DNA of 64,000 bases from UBA1930 sp943371535. Lineage in GTDB: Bacteria > Bacteroidota > Bacteroidia > Chitinophagales > Chitinophagaceae. The stretch spans positions 123,543 to 187,542 of the forward strand of contig CALRVE020000002.1 in assembly GCA_943371535.1 (NCBI GenBank). The letters are read 5' to 3'. The position numbers were made by a program, and so were the translations under genes. A model generated the notes under the pieces. That model ran no database searches and was not told the origin of the DNA. It saw nothing but the letters and a program-made list of their open reading frames with translations. Positions 8,105 through 16,637 of the stretch are shown in pieces. How positions within the stretch are numbered: the stretch's first letter is position 1; each line of letters starts with the position of its first letter.

Positions 8105-8611
8105 CTATTTTTTGATAGATGTTGAGTATAACAATTGCAAGTTAATTGTATGGGTTGTTGCAAAAATTTGTTCTACCAATGCATTGGTAACCATCCAACT
8201 GCCTTCTTCAATTTCTGCTTCTAATTCGCCTTCATCCCAACCACAATAACCAATGAATAGTTGAATATCATGTATGCCAATGCTACCATTATTTATGAGC
8301 TGAACAGCTTGTTTAAAATTTCCGCCAAAATAAAGTGTATCATTAATGCAAATGGAATCATTCATTAATTTGGGTTGATTATGTACAAAAAATAAACTTT
8401 CTTGTTCAACTGGTCCACCAGCATAAAGAGGAAAAGGCTTGCTTTTGCTAAACTCTGTTAAATCGTTCAACACGTTTGGGTATAATTTATTTATAATAAA
8501 TCCTACAGCTCCATGTACATTTTTCTCTGTAATTAAAATAACAGAATGTTCAAAAATTGAACCATCTAATAGTGGAGTAGCAACAATTATATTTCCAGCA
8601 GCAATTTGCAT
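8105..8611 (-). CDS. YqgE/AlgH family protein
   Basis: 168 residues from an ATG. The N-terminal GNIIVATPLLDGSIFEHSVILI and the following HGAVGFIINK, then YAGGPVEQESLFFVHN, are the hallmark blocks of the YqgE/AlgH fold; the later IGYCGWDEGELEAEI segment is also family-typical. The protein is small and cytoplasmic. The family was linked to alginate regulation in Pseudomonas, but no biochemical activity is established. It appears monocistronic, with a -7 promoter box so close to the ATG that the transcript may be nearly leaderless. Length and motifs are normal. Confidence 0.92.
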   Translation of the reverse strand: MQIAAGNIIVATPLLDGSIFEHSVILITEKNVHGAVGFIINKLYPNVLNDLTEFSKSKPFPLYAGGPVEQESLFFVHNQPKLMNDSICINDTLYFGGNFKQAVQLINNGSIGIHDIQLFIGYCGWDEGELEAEIEEGSWMVTNALVEQIFATTHTINLQLLYSTSIKK

Positions 8612-8616
8612 ATTGG

Positions 8617-8624
8617 CAAAAATA
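8617..8624 (-). promoter_or_regulatory. -7 promoter box for yqgE (TATTTTTG)
   Basis: The minus strand reads TATTTTTG, matching TAnnTTTG, and ends only 5 bases before the ATG at 8611. If transcription begins about 5 bases after the box, the mRNA would start at or next to the start codon. Confidence 0.45.
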
Positions 8625-8733
8625 AACTAAGCTGATAAACTGGGTTACTAAATATATACATTGATTCAGATTAATTAAAAAGAAAAGAATGCCGATGTTG
8701 ACATTCTTTTCTTCTAAATAAAATTCTACCAAT

Positions 8734-9549
8734 CTACTCACCAAAACGCATCATCCTTCCTCCTCCGTTTTGCTGCATGTTATCTATCATCTGCTGCATG
8801 AGCTTGGCATATTCTTGAGTAGTAACTTTTTTACCTTTTGATGGAGCTTTTACTAATTTTTTATTTACCTCTTTTTTTATATCTACTGCTGTAAAAACAG
8901 TTTCACCACCATTTACATCCAATTGTAAAATTACACCTGGCAATCCTCCATTGTTTTCAGGTCCAACAGGGCTCACAATATCTTCGGCATACCAAGCTAT
9001 AATCTCTACTTCTTGTTGTTGAGGTTGTGTGGTAGAAGATTTTGTAGTATCACTAACACCATTGGTGTTGTTAATCATTCTAACATTGCCTGCAATTCTT
9101 AGTATTTGTTTAGCCACAGCTTTTCGGCAACTGTACCCCATAATTGTTTTGGCTTCATTACTCAATTTCCATTGTTGGGTTCTAATGCTATCTTCAATTA
9201 TATAGGTTTTAGAACCAATATCGGTTTGACGAATAGATTGAAGCAAACTAAAGTTTTTGTAAAGTTCTTCTCCATCTCCACCACCAAAACGCATCACCAT
9301 CCGTACACCCCCTTCATTTGTTTCAGGCATTTCATCTTCTGGTATAGTTCTATAAATAGATGCACTATCGCTAAACAATAACTCATGTTTACTAGTTCTA
9401 AACTCAGGTATGTAAGCCCTCATTTGAGCATCGGTAATACGCTTATGCATATTTATTTTTCTTTCGTAAACAATTGTACCTTCTTTTGTTTGTGCATTGG
9501 TTGTAGTAATAAATAACAGCAATACCAATAATAATTTAACCGTTTTCAT
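8734..9549 (-). CDS. GLPGLI family secreted protein
   Basis: 271 residues with a clear signal peptide (MKTVKLLLVLLLFITTTNA, cleaved before Q). The middle contains IMGYSCRKAVAKQ, then EIIAWYAEDIVSPVGPENNGGLPGVILQLDV, where GLPGVI is the family signature. The C-terminus is basic, then Gln/Met/Gly-rich (MQQNGGGRMMRFGE). GLPGLI proteins are exported Bacteroidota proteins of unknown function, often next to TonB receptors or two-component genes. It is divergent from a histidine kinase gene across a 128-bp region holding GTTAA direct repeats, so it is a likely target of that two-component system. The basic Met-rich tail recalls metal-handling proteins, but that is only a guess. Confidence 0.9.
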   Translation of the reverse strand: MKTVKLLLVLLLFITTTNAQTKEGTIVYERKINMHKRITDAQMRAYIPEFRTSKHELLFSDSASIYRTIPEDEMPETNEGGVRMVMRFGGGDGEELYKNFSLLQSIRQTDIGSKTYIIEDSIRTQQWKLSNEAKTIMGYSCRKAVAKQILRIAGNVRMINNTNGVSDTTKSSTTQPQQQEVEIIAWYAEDIVSPVGPENNGGLPGVILQLDVNGGETVFTAVDIKKEVNKKLVKAPSKGKKVTTQEYAKLMQQMIDNMQQNGGGRMMRFGE

Positions 9550-9567
9550 GATAATTTTTTAAGAGCC

Positions 9568-9575
9568 CAAAACTA
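9568..9575 (-). promoter_or_regulatory. -7 promoter box for the GLPGLI gene (TAGTTTTG)
   Basis: The minus strand reads TAGTTTTG, an exact TAnnTTTG match, 18 bases before the ATG. The -33 position is occupied by the first GTTAACGG unit instead of TTTG, as expected for an activator-dependent promoter. Confidence 0.45.
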
Positions 9576-9586
9576 AATTAGCTACA

Positions 9587-9625
9587 GTTAACGGGTGTTG
9601 CAATAAGGTTAATTAAGGTTAACGG
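9587..9625. promoter_or_regulatory. putative response-regulator operator (three GTTAA direct repeats)
   Basis: GTTAACGG at 9587, GTTAATTA at 9608 and GTTAACGG at 9618 are direct repeats spaced 21 and 10 bases, which places them on one face of the helix. OmpR-type regulators bind direct repeats with about this period. The cluster lies between the two divergent promoters of the GLPGLI gene and the kinase-regulator operon. Confidence 0.5.
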
Positions 9626-9650
9626 CAAAAGTTTACTACAATGCAACTAG

Positions 9651-9658
9651 TACATTTG
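9651..9658 (+). promoter_or_regulatory. -7 promoter box for the histidine kinase operon (TACATTTG)
   Basis: TACATTTG matches TAnnTTTG and ends 19 bases before the kinase ATG. A GTTTAC sequence sits about 20 bases upstream at the -33 position. Confidence 0.5.
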
Positions 9659-9677
9659 TACAGCAAAATTTATTGAA

Positions 9678-11432
9678 ATGCAAAAGCTGAGTTTATCTAG
9701 AAATTTTATGATTTTAGCCATTGTATTGTTGGCTGCATTTCAAACCTATTGGTTAACAAAATTGTACAAAGACGAATTTAATAGCCTTAAAAAAGAAGTA
9801 GATGTTACTTTTAGAGAAACCATTTATAAATTACAAAAACAGCGTTTTGAAAAAGACTCTTTCTTATCGCAACAATTAAATAGCGAACTGAATAAAAACT
9901 TGAAAAATGCTAAGGTTCAAGAGCCAATTTTCATCAATCGTGTGGATAAGAATCAACCCAAAAAGCCTGCTTTAAAATGGAATAAAAATATTACTATTTC
10001 TTCAAATTTGAATGATATAGATCCAAGCACAATAGACTCAGTGGTAGTAAGAAAAAACACATCTGCTAAAAAACTAGTACTTCCTCCAGAGTTCATTGAA
10101 GTATTTTTAAAACAAAAGGCATTGGGCGACTCGACTATTATTATTAAAAAAGATTCATTAGGCAACACTTCTATTTCAAGAATGAGTTACTCACAAAGCT
10201 ATAGTTATACAACTGATAGCAATGATTCTATTCCTGATTTTGCTCGAACAAAAAAAATGATTCTTGAATTTAAAGACAAGGCTCCTATTACACCCAAAAA
10301 AATAACAGATATTAAGATTACCAATTTTAGTTTTAATGGTTATCCAAATGAAATAAGTAAAGACAGTTCATCGCCTGTAATTCGTTTTTTTAGCAGAAGT
10401 AAAAGCATTAATGATTCGCTACCTGTTTATTTTGTAGATTCAGCATATAAGGCAGAATTAAGCAAAAGCAATAAACCGCTACAATACAAAATTTTATTTA
10501 AAGAATGTAGTAAAGAAGATGTAGCTAAAGCCGAACTGAAGAAAGATAGTAGTAAAGATTTTGCTACTAGCAATGTGTTGATTGGTTTTACTACGCCATA
10601 TTCATATCAAGCTAAGTTTGATAATATTTTCAGTTTCATTATTCAAAAAATGGGTTGGCAAATTGCAGGTTCATTGTTGTTACTAAGTTTTGTGATTGCT
10701 TCATTTATAAGTTTATACAGAAACCTAATGGAGCAAAAGCAACTAGCCAATATGAAAAATGAATTCATCAGCAATATCACCCACGAATTAAAAACACCTA
10801 TTGCTACTGTTAATGTTGCCATTGAAGCATTGAGAAATTTTGGTGGAATTACCAGCCCAGAAAAAACTAAAGAATACTTAGACATTTCAGCATCTGAATT
10901 GCAACGCTTAAGTTTATTGGTAGATAAAGTATTAAAACTGTCGATGTTTGAAAACAAAGAAGTTGAATTGAATAAAGAACTCTTTGATATCAAAAATTTA
11001 ACCGAAGAAGTAATGAACACAATGAAATTACAATTTGAAAAACAACATATTGCAATTGCATTAACTACTTCAGGAGAAAGTTTTACTATAAATGCCGATA
11101 AATTACATATTACAAGTGTAGTGTATAATTTATTAGACAATGCTTTGAAATACAGCAAGAGCAATGGTTTTGTAAAAGTGCATATTGAACAACAAAATCA
11201 AGCATTGCAATTTCAAGTAATTGATAATGGTATTGGCATTGCAGAAGAATATCAATCGAAAGTGTTTGATAAATTTTTTAGAGTACCTTCAGGCAATGTA
11301 CATAACACCAAAGGATATGGCTTGGGACTAAGTTATGTTGCCCATATTGTTCATAAGCACAAAGGTTCTATAACAGTGCAAAGTGAATTAGGTAAAGGCA
11401 GTTGTTTTACAGTTATAATTCCTACAAACTAG
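9678..11432 (+). CDS. sensor histidine kinase (HAMP-less, two-TM periplasmic sensor)
   Basis: 584 residues. A membrane segment lies near residues 7-26, followed by a periplasmic sensor of about 290 residues with no recognised domain, then a second membrane segment near 323-347. The cytoplasmic part has the H box NITHELKTPIATV (phospho-acceptor His369), an N box (NLLDNALKYS), a G1 box (DNGIGI) and a G2 box (GYGLGLSY), so all kinase motifs are intact. The response regulator follows 16 bp downstream in the same operon. No HAMP or PAS domain is evident between TM2 and the H box. The signal is unknown. The divergent GLPGLI gene and the GTTAA repeats suggest that the system controls that gene and itself. 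Confidence 0.95.
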   Translation: MQKLSLSRNFMILAIVLLAAFQTYWLTKLYKDEFNSLKKEVDVTFRETIYKLQKQRFEKDSFLSQQLNSELNKNLKNAKVQEPIFINRVDKNQPKKPALKWNKNITISSNLNDIDPSTIDSVVVRKNTSAKKLVLPPEFIEVFLKQKALGDSTIIIKKDSLGNTSISRMSYSQSYSYTTDSNDSIPDFARTKKMILEFKDKAPITPKKITDIKITNFSFNGYPNEISKDSSSPVIRFFSRSKSINDSLPVYFVDSAYKAELSKSNKPLQYKILFKECSKEDVAKAELKKDSSKDFATSNVLIGFTTPYSYQAKFDNIFSFIIQKMGWQIAGSLLLLSFVIASFISLYRNLMEQKQLANMKNEFISNITHELKTPIATVNVAIEALRNFGGITSPEKTKEYLDISASELQRLSLLVDKVLKLSMFENKEVELNKELFDIKNLTEEVMNTMKLQFEKQHIAIALTTSGESFTINADKLHITSVVYNLLDNALKYSKSNGFVKVHIEQQNQALQFQVIDNGIGIAEEYQSKVFDKFFRVPSGNVHNTKGYGLGLSYVAHIVHKHKGSITVQSELGKGSCFTVIIPTN

Positions 11433-11448
11433 TTACAATAAATAGTAT

Positions 11449-12132
11449 ATGAGCATTAAAGTTTTGTATGTAGAAGACGAATTATTTTTAGGCAAAATTG
11501 TATCGGAAACTTTAGAAAGCAGAGGATTTGATGTTACCATGGAAACCGATGGCGATAAAGTAGTACCTGTTTTTGGAGAAGTAGAACCAGATATTTGTGT
11601 GTTAGATATAATGCTACCCAATAAAAATGGTTTTGATATTGCAGAAGATATTAGAAAGCTAAATAGTGATGTACCTATTATTTTTTTAACGGCTAAAACA
11701 CAAACCGAAGATGTGGTAAAAGGTTTTAAAATAGGTGGTAACGATTACTTACGTAAGCCTTTTAGTATGGAAGAACTGATTGTACGTATTGAATATTTAT
11801 TAAAAGTAAAAAAAGAGAATATTTTTGTTACCTCTGGCGATACCATTAGTTTAGGTAAATACATTTTTCATTTAAATAAACAAGTACTGCATTTTAATAC
11901 AGAAGAAAAAAAATTAAGCTACAGAGAAAGTGAATTGCTGAAATTTTTATACCAACATAAAAATACTGTTATAGATAGAAGAGATTTACTCAACCATATT
12001 TGGGGCAATGATAGTTTTTTCAATAGCCGAAACTTAGATGTATATATTACCAAGCTTCGCTCCTATTTAAAAGAAGATGCAGCTATTGAAATACTGACTA
12101 TTAAAGGTGTTGGTTATAGATTTGTAGTATAA
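11449..12132 (+). CDS. OmpR/PhoB-family response regulator
   Basis: 227 residues. The receiver domain (1-120) has the acidic pair E9/D10, phospho-acceptor D53 in VLDIMLP, the conserved Thr in FLTAK and Lys in LRKPF. A winged-helix DNA-binding domain follows (about 130-227), with LSYRESELLKFLYQHKN and NLDVYITKLRSYL...IKGVGYRFVV at the C-terminus. It is the cytoplasmic partner of the kinase encoded 16 bp upstream. Its stop codon lies one base from the stop of the convergent CAP-domain gene, so there is no room for a separate terminator. The GTTAA direct repeats at 9587-9625 are candidate binding sites. Confidence 0.96.
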   Translation: MSIKVLYVEDELFLGKIVSETLESRGFDVTMETDGDKVVPVFGEVEPDICVLDIMLPNKNGFDIAEDIRKLNSDVPIIFLTAKTQTEDVVKGFKIGGNDYLRKPFSMEELIVRIEYLLKVKKENIFVTSGDTISLGKYIFHLNKQVLHFNTEEKKLSYRESELLKFLYQHKNTVIDRRDLLNHIWGNDSFFNSRNLDVYITKLRSYLKEDAAIEILTIKGVGYRFVV

Positions 12133-12133
12133 A

Positions 12134-12730
12134 TTATTTACAAATAACAGGTGTTGGTTCTGCATCGGCTTCTCTGCCAAACCAAACACATGCATAACCT
12201 TGATATATACCAATACCAATAGATTTCCAAGGCTCATCTTTCCAAATGCTTTGATTAATTACCACATCATTATGGCCTGGGCTACTTTTCCAACCTCGTA
12301 AAGCTTCCTCGGCTTGTACAGTATAAGTTGCATTATCACTTTTAGACATACTAAAAGAAATTTCAAAACCATAGCCTTTATAATTGGTTAATTCCATTAG
12401 CTTCTTCCACATACACTCAGCTTGTTTATGGTCTGGTGTATAACAGCAACTGCTCCAACTGCCATTACTACTCCAACTATGCATATTACAATTGCCATTA
12501 TTGGGTTTATTATTTACAATGTCTTTGGCATGTGTTTGTGCAACAAAACTTAAAGAAGTAGATAGTGGTATTGATGGCAAGCCCTTCTCTTTACGATAAT
12601 CCATAATTATTTTATATAACCTCATTTCATTTTCAGTTAAACAAGCTTGTACTTTTTTTTCATTAGCAGTTTGTGCAAATGCAGTATTCATTTGGCTTAC
12701 AAGTAACAAGAACAGAATAGTATATTTCAT
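12134..12730 (-). CDS. secreted CAP (SCP/PR-1) domain protein
   Basis: 198 residues with a signal peptide (MKYTILFLLLVSQMNTAFAQ). The CAP fold is indicated by NEMRLYKIIMDYRKEKGLP at the start of the domain, FVAQTHAKDI with the first CAP histidine, then EEALRGWKSSPGHNDVVIN with the second histidine, and a C-terminal IGIGIYQGYACVWFGREAD. Cysteine pairs (CNMHSW, SSCCYTPDH, AECMW) suggest disulfides outside the cytoplasm. Bacterial CAP proteins have varied or unknown functions. The gene is convergent with the response regulator and probably monocistronic. Confidence 0.85.
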   Translation of the reverse strand: MKYTILFLLLVSQMNTAFAQTANEKKVQACLTENEMRLYKIIMDYRKEKGLPSIPLSTSLSFVAQTHAKDIVNNKPNNGNCNMHSWSSNGSWSSCCYTPDHKQAECMWKKLMELTNYKGYGFEISFSMSKSDNATYTVQAEEALRGWKSSPGHNDVVINQSIWKDEPWKSIGIGIYQGYACVWFGREADAEPTPVICK

Positions 12731-12872
12731 ATGTTTATTATGTTCAATAAAAATAAGGGAGTTCTTTTAAATACAAAATAAGAAGATGAATTTTCTGAAA
12801 TCATTAACCTACAGTAGCTATATCTCTGTTACTGAATTCACAAAGAAAAAATGGTGCAACCTTTTCAAAACC

Positions 12873-12880
12873 TATCTTTG
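12873..12880 (+). promoter_or_regulatory. -7 promoter box for kbl (TATCTTTG)
   Basis: TATCTTTG matches TAnnTTTG exactly and lies 20 bases before the ATG at 12901, giving a predicted leader of about 15 bases. It also helps rule out the in-frame TTG at 12892 as start. Confidence 0.5.
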
Positions 12881-12900
12881 CCGCAATAAAATTGCCTGCA

Positions 12901-14088
12901 ATGAATACAAAATTTACTGAAAGAATTAAAGCCGAATTGAATGAAATTGAATTGGCTGGCTTGTTTAAAAAAGAACGCATCATCACCAGTGAACAAGGCC
13001 CTGAAATAGTAGTAAACGGTAAAACCGTTCTAAACTTTTGTGCCAACAATTATTTGGGTTTATCATCTCATCCAAAAGTAATTGAAGCTGCACATAAAGC
13101 CATTGACACACATGGTTATGGTATGAGTAGTGTTCGTTTTATTTGTGGCACACAAGATATTCATAAAGAATTAGAACAAAAGATTGCACAGTTTTTAGGC
13201 ACAGAAGACACCATTTTATATGCTGCTGCTTTTGATGCAAATGGCGGTGTGTTTGAACCTTTGTTTAATGAAGAGGATGCCATTATTAGCGATGCATTAA
13301 ATCATGCAAGTATTATTGATGGAGTACGATTATGTAAAGCTCATCGTTATCGTTATGAGCATAATAACATGGCCGATTTAGAAGAAAAACTGAAAGAGAG
13401 TGCTCATTTAAGAAGTAGAATTATTGTTACCGATGGTAGTTTTAGTATGGATGGAACGATTGCTCAATTAGATAAAATTTGCGATCTAGCAGATCAATAT
13501 GATGCTATTGTTATGATTGATGAATGTCATTCTTCAGGCTTTTTAGGCAAAACAGGCAGAGGCACCCATGAGTACAGAAATGTGATGGGCAGAATCGATA
13601 TTATCACTGGCACTTTAGGTAAAGCATTGGGTGGTGCAAGTGGAGGTTTTACCAGTGGTAAAAAAGACGTAATTGAAATGTTACGTCAGCGTTCTCGTCC
13701 TTATTTATTTTCTAACACTGTTGCTCCAAGTATTGTTGGTGCAAGCATTGCTGTTTTAGATATGCTTACAGAAACTACTGAGTTAAGAGACCAATTAGAA
13801 TTTAACACCCAATACTTTAGAACAAAAATGACTGAAGCTGGTTTCGATATTCCGCAAGGCGATCATCCCATTGTACCTGTAATGTTGTACGATGCAGTAT
13901 TGGCTCAAAAATTTGCAACTAAAATTTTAGAAGAGGGTATTTATGTCATTGGATTTTTCTTTCCTGTTGTACCTAAAGGTAAAGCAAGAATTCGTGTGCA
14001 ATTAAGTGCTGCACATACACAAACACATTTAGATAAAGCTATTGCAGCTTTCACAAAAGTGGGTAAGGAGTTGGGAGTAATACAATAA
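12901..14088 (+). CDS. kbl: glycine C-acetyltransferase (2-amino-3-ketobutyrate CoA ligase)
   Basis: 395 residues from the ATG at 12901. The alpha-oxoamine synthase fold is complete: NFCANNYLGLSSHP near residue 45, GYGMSSVRFICGTQ near 80, SDALNHASIIDG near 140, VMIDECHSSGFLG near 205 and the PLP lysine in GTLGKALGGASGG near 240. The C-terminus ends with IRVQLSAAHTQTHLDKAI. The enzyme acts in threonine breakdown, converting 2-amino-3-ketobutyrate and CoA to glycine and acetyl-CoA. The close relatives 8-amino-7-oxononanoate synthase and serine palmitoyltransferase are less likely, given the MSSVRFICGTQ and DECHSSGFLG variants typical of Kbl. No threonine dehydrogenase gene is adjacent. Confidence 0.93.
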   Translation: MNTKFTERIKAELNEIELAGLFKKERIITSEQGPEIVVNGKTVLNFCANNYLGLSSHPKVIEAAHKAIDTHGYGMSSVRFICGTQDIHKELEQKIAQFLGTEDTILYAAAFDANGGVFEPLFNEEDAIISDALNHASIIDGVRLCKAHRYRYEHNNMADLEEKLKESAHLRSRIIVTDGSFSMDGTIAQLDKICDLADQYDAIVMIDECHSSGFLGKTGRGTHEYRNVMGRIDIITGTLGKALGGASGGFTSGKKDVIEMLRQRSRPYLFSNTVAPSIVGASIAVLDMLTETTELRDQLEFNTQYFRTKMTEAGFDIPQGDHPIVPVMLYDAVLAQKFATKILEEGIYVIGFFFPVVPKGKARIRVQLSAAHTQTHLDKAIAAFTKVGKELGVIQ

Positions 14089-14119
14089 ATATTTTTACAT
14101 CATCCCTCAACTAGAAATT

Positions 14120-14397
14120 GTCTTAAAAAGTCTCATTGATTGTCATATCCGATAGCGATCGGATGAGTAAACAATTTCTGCTTCGCAGAAAAGCATTTTG
14201 AAAATGACATTATTGCCACGGATGCACGGAAAATAACGGATTCGTTGATTTTGATTATTATATACTCCGTGCTAATCCGTGCATCCGTGGCAATAAAAAA
14301 ATCATTTGTTTACAAATGGTTTTTAATGATTTACAAAGTCTGTCATTGGCAGCCGATAGCTATCGGCTCAATGTGACAAATTTGATTAGTTTAAGAC
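14120..14397. mobile_element. MITE-like hairpin-array element, copy 1 (278 bp)
   Basis: This fills most of the 351-bp spacer between kbl and the TspO-like gene. The ends read GTCTTAA and TTAAGAC. Inside, in order: a near-palindrome at 14147-14164, the hairpin TTCTGC-TTC-GCAGAA (14176-14190), a long hairpin with 20-bp perfect arms (TATTGCCACGGATGCACGGA at 14211-14230 and its complement at 14276-14295), the hairpin CATTTG-TTTA-CAAATG (14303-14318) and the palindrome AGCCGATAGCTATCGGCT (14351-14368). A second copy, inverted and highly similar, is at 54895-55228. No open frame of note, no transposase and no clear target-site duplication. Confidence 0.8.
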
Positions 14398-14439
14398 AGC
14401 CTCTTGTTATGTTGTACCTTTCCATTTTAAAAGAACTGT

Positions 14440-15228
14440 ATGAAAAAAAACTATCCAATTATCATTGTACAAATACTAGCATTTATAGCAATGATTGTTG
14501 TAAATGCTTTAGCCAATATTTTACCTATCAATGGTTTAAATACAGGAGAAGTAAGTGCATTTTATCCAAACTTATTTGTACCAGCTGGATTTACATTTAG
14601 CATTTGGGGAATTATCTATTTATTGCTTGCTTTATATGTAGTTATTAGTAGCTCTTTATTACTGAAGAAAAATAATTCTAGCTCTACTGAAAAATTCATC
14701 TTACAAATAGCAAAAATTTTTATTGTTACTTGTATCATTAACGCTACATGGATTTTTGTGTGGCATCATTTACAAATTGTAGCATCGGTTTTTGTTATGC
14801 TATTGTTTCTATTTGCCTTAGTTATTATGTACTTAAAACAAAAACAAACCACATTAGCGTTAACTGCCATTCAACAATTTGCATTAACTATTCCTTTTGT
14901 AGTGTACCTAGCTTGGATATGTGTTGCAACTATTGCCAACATTACTGCTTTATTGGTTTCTATTGGTTTTAATGGTGTAGGAATTGAACCTTATGTTTGG
15001 AGCTGTAGTATGATTGATATTGCTAGCTTATTGGCAATTTATTTTGGTGTTATAGAAAAACAATGGGCATTTTGTGCTGTTGTTGCTTGGGCCTTATTTG
15101 GCATTATGCAAGGACAAAAAGACAACTCTTACAATGTTGCACTCACAGCAAAAATGAGTATGATTGTTGTATTGATTGCTTTAGTTATAAGTACAGTAGA
15201 TTTCAAGAAAAAGAATATACCTTCTTAA
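14440..15228 (+). CDS. TspO/MBR-like tryptophan-rich integral membrane protein
   Basis: 262 residues, strongly hydrophobic, with about seven or eight membrane segments. The PNLFVPAGFTFSIWGIIYLLL block near residue 45, and conserved tryptophans such as CIINATWIFVWHH, fit the tryptophan-rich sensory protein group annotated in Bacteroidota, which is longer than the classic five-helix TspO. True TspO binds tetrapyrroles; whether this long form does is unknown. The ATG lies 43 bp after the end of the hairpin element. A TACCTTTC sequence near 14415 is one base off the -7 consensus. The stop codon abuts the stop of the convergent gene with no spacer. Confidence 0.75.
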   Translation: MKKNYPIIIVQILAFIAMIVVNALANILPINGLNTGEVSAFYPNLFVPAGFTFSIWGIIYLLLALYVVISSSLLLKKNNSSSTEKFILQIAKIFIVTCIINATWIFVWHHLQIVASVFVMLLFLFALVIMYLKQKQTTLALTAIQQFALTIPFVVYLAWICVATIANITALLVSIGFNGVGIEPYVWSCSMIDIASLLAIYFGVIEKQWAFCAVVAWALFGIMQGQKDNSYNVALTAKMSMIVVLIALVISTVDFKKKNIPS

Positions 15229-16476
15229 TTACTTCTTTTCAGTATTAGGCTTAAAATCGAATGGTAGCAAATTGGCCAATTTTTCACTCCATGCCCAATA
15301 AGCACTACATAATAAATCTGGACCATTGTAATGCATTCCATTTGATGTAACATAAATGGGTTGTTTGTTCACTAAATGAATCACAGATGTTAATGATGCT
15401 GCCGGTGCATTTTGTTTTTGAAATTGCACGTACTCTTCAGGCTCAGATTTTCCTTTATAAGTTACTTGAATATAATTATCAAAATCTAGTACAGCAATGG
15501 TATTGCTGAAGGCATAAGCAATACTATCGCCAGTTAATAATTGATTGACTAAAATATTCTTTTCATCTGGCTCACGAAGAATTCTATTGTAATAAGCAGA
15601 TGAATCATTATCGCCATTAGATTCCATAGAAGTTTCACCAATACGTATTCTAATGGGCTCTTTACTATTAGAGATAGTGCTTTTAATGCTTTTACTCATT
15701 ATGCTTTTTACTCGAATTTTCTCTGTATTGGGTACTTTATACAATCTACGCAATTCAAAATTTTCTTCAGCAAAAGTATTTCTATAGAAGGCTCTCATAA
15801 AATGCATAAGTGAGCCCTTATAAGCTTCATTTCTATTTCTTTCCCAACGTTGTTGTTTCCCTTTTCGCTTAGTAAACATATTGGTAAAAAATGGATATCC
15901 AGAATAATACAACACCGAGGTCCGAAAATTGTAATTGAAGTTGATTAAATCGTATTTGATTTCGTACCCTAAATCTTTATTCTCAACAATTAAAGTTTCA
16001 TTGGCAAATGCAGTTAAACTGTTATCTTTTTTGTTGAATTTAAAACGAATGGCTTTATAATTTTTTATTGTACAATTTTGTGCAAATTCAGTAGTGCCAA
16101 TAAAGGACTCTAAAAACAATTTCCCCCATTTATTCCAACCATCTTTTTCGTACGATTGTACAACTACTTCATCTAACTCTTTAGCTCTGGGTTTTAAATA
16201 AATAGTTAATGAATCTAACTTATTTGATTGTATAGTAGTTTGAAAAGTTTCATAACCTAAACATGAAACAACCAAATCGAATCTACCATTGGGAAAAGAT
16301 TGTATTACAAACACACCGTTTATATTGGTACTTGTTCCAACAGATGTGTTAGCTAAATAAACACTTGCAAATGGTACAGGTAATTTGGTATCGCTAGTTA
16401 AAACAACACCATTAAGCTGTTGAGCTTGGCCAACTTGCTGAAGCATTACAATAAATAGTACAACAATTAAACGCAT
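15229..16476 (-). CDS. carboxypeptidase-like regulatory domain protein (exported)
   Basis: 415 residues from the ATG at 16476; a TTG eight codons upstream is less likely. A signal peptide (MRLIVVLFIVMLQQVGQAQQ) is followed by one carboxypeptidase-like regulatory (CarboxypepD_reg) beta-sandwich: LNGVVLTSDTKLPVPFASVY, TNINGVFVIQSFPNG and FDLVVSCLGYETFQTTI. A linker ELDEVVVQSY resembles the start of a TonB-receptor plug, but no barrel follows; the rest (about 290 residues) is unassigned and rich in aromatic and charged residues. Such stand-alone proteins are probably anchored in the periplasm or outer membrane. The precise role is unknown. It is convergent with the TspO-like gene. Confidence 0.8.
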   Translation of the reverse strand: MRLIVVLFIVMLQQVGQAQQLNGVVLTSDTKLPVPFASVYLANTSVGTSTNINGVFVIQSFPNGRFDLVVSCLGYETFQTTIQSNKLDSLTIYLKPRAKELDEVVVQSYEKDGWNKWGKLFLESFIGTTEFAQNCTIKNYKAIRFKFNKKDNSLTAFANETLIVENKDLGYEIKYDLINFNYNFRTSVLYYSGYPFFTNMFTKRKGKQQRWERNRNEAYKGSLMHFMRAFYRNTFAEENFELRRLYKVPNTEKIRVKSIMSKSIKSTISNSKEPIRIRIGETSMESNGDNDSSAYYNRILREPDEKNILVNQLLTGDSIAYAFSNTIAVLDFDNYIQVTYKGKSEPEEYVQFQKQNAPAASLTSVIHLVNKQPIYVTSNGMHYNGPDLLCSAYWAWSEKLANLLPFDFKPNTEKK

Positions 16477-16637
16477 CTGTAAAAATAATTGAAACAACAA
16501 TTAAGCAGAGAAACTATCAGTTAATTAATGTTAATGATAAATTGTTGCTAAATGAATCTTTATAACTATTGTATATCAATTACAATAACTTTAGCTTGTA
16601 ATTACATTTCCGTAAGCAGCTAACATCATTATAATTT

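Noticed and set aside
10643..11164. 173-codon open frame opposite the histidine kinase catalytic region
   Set aside because: Antisense to intact kinase motifs; composition has no protein-like features.
14120..14397. Riboswitch or rRNA-like structure for the hairpin block
   Set aside because: A near-identical inverted copy at 54.9 kb next to an unrelated gene, with bounded ends, fits a mobile element better than a gene-specific leader.
14316..14600. 94-codon open frame upstream of the TspO-like gene
   Set aside because: It spans the hairpin element and then reads the TspO-like gene in the wrong frame.
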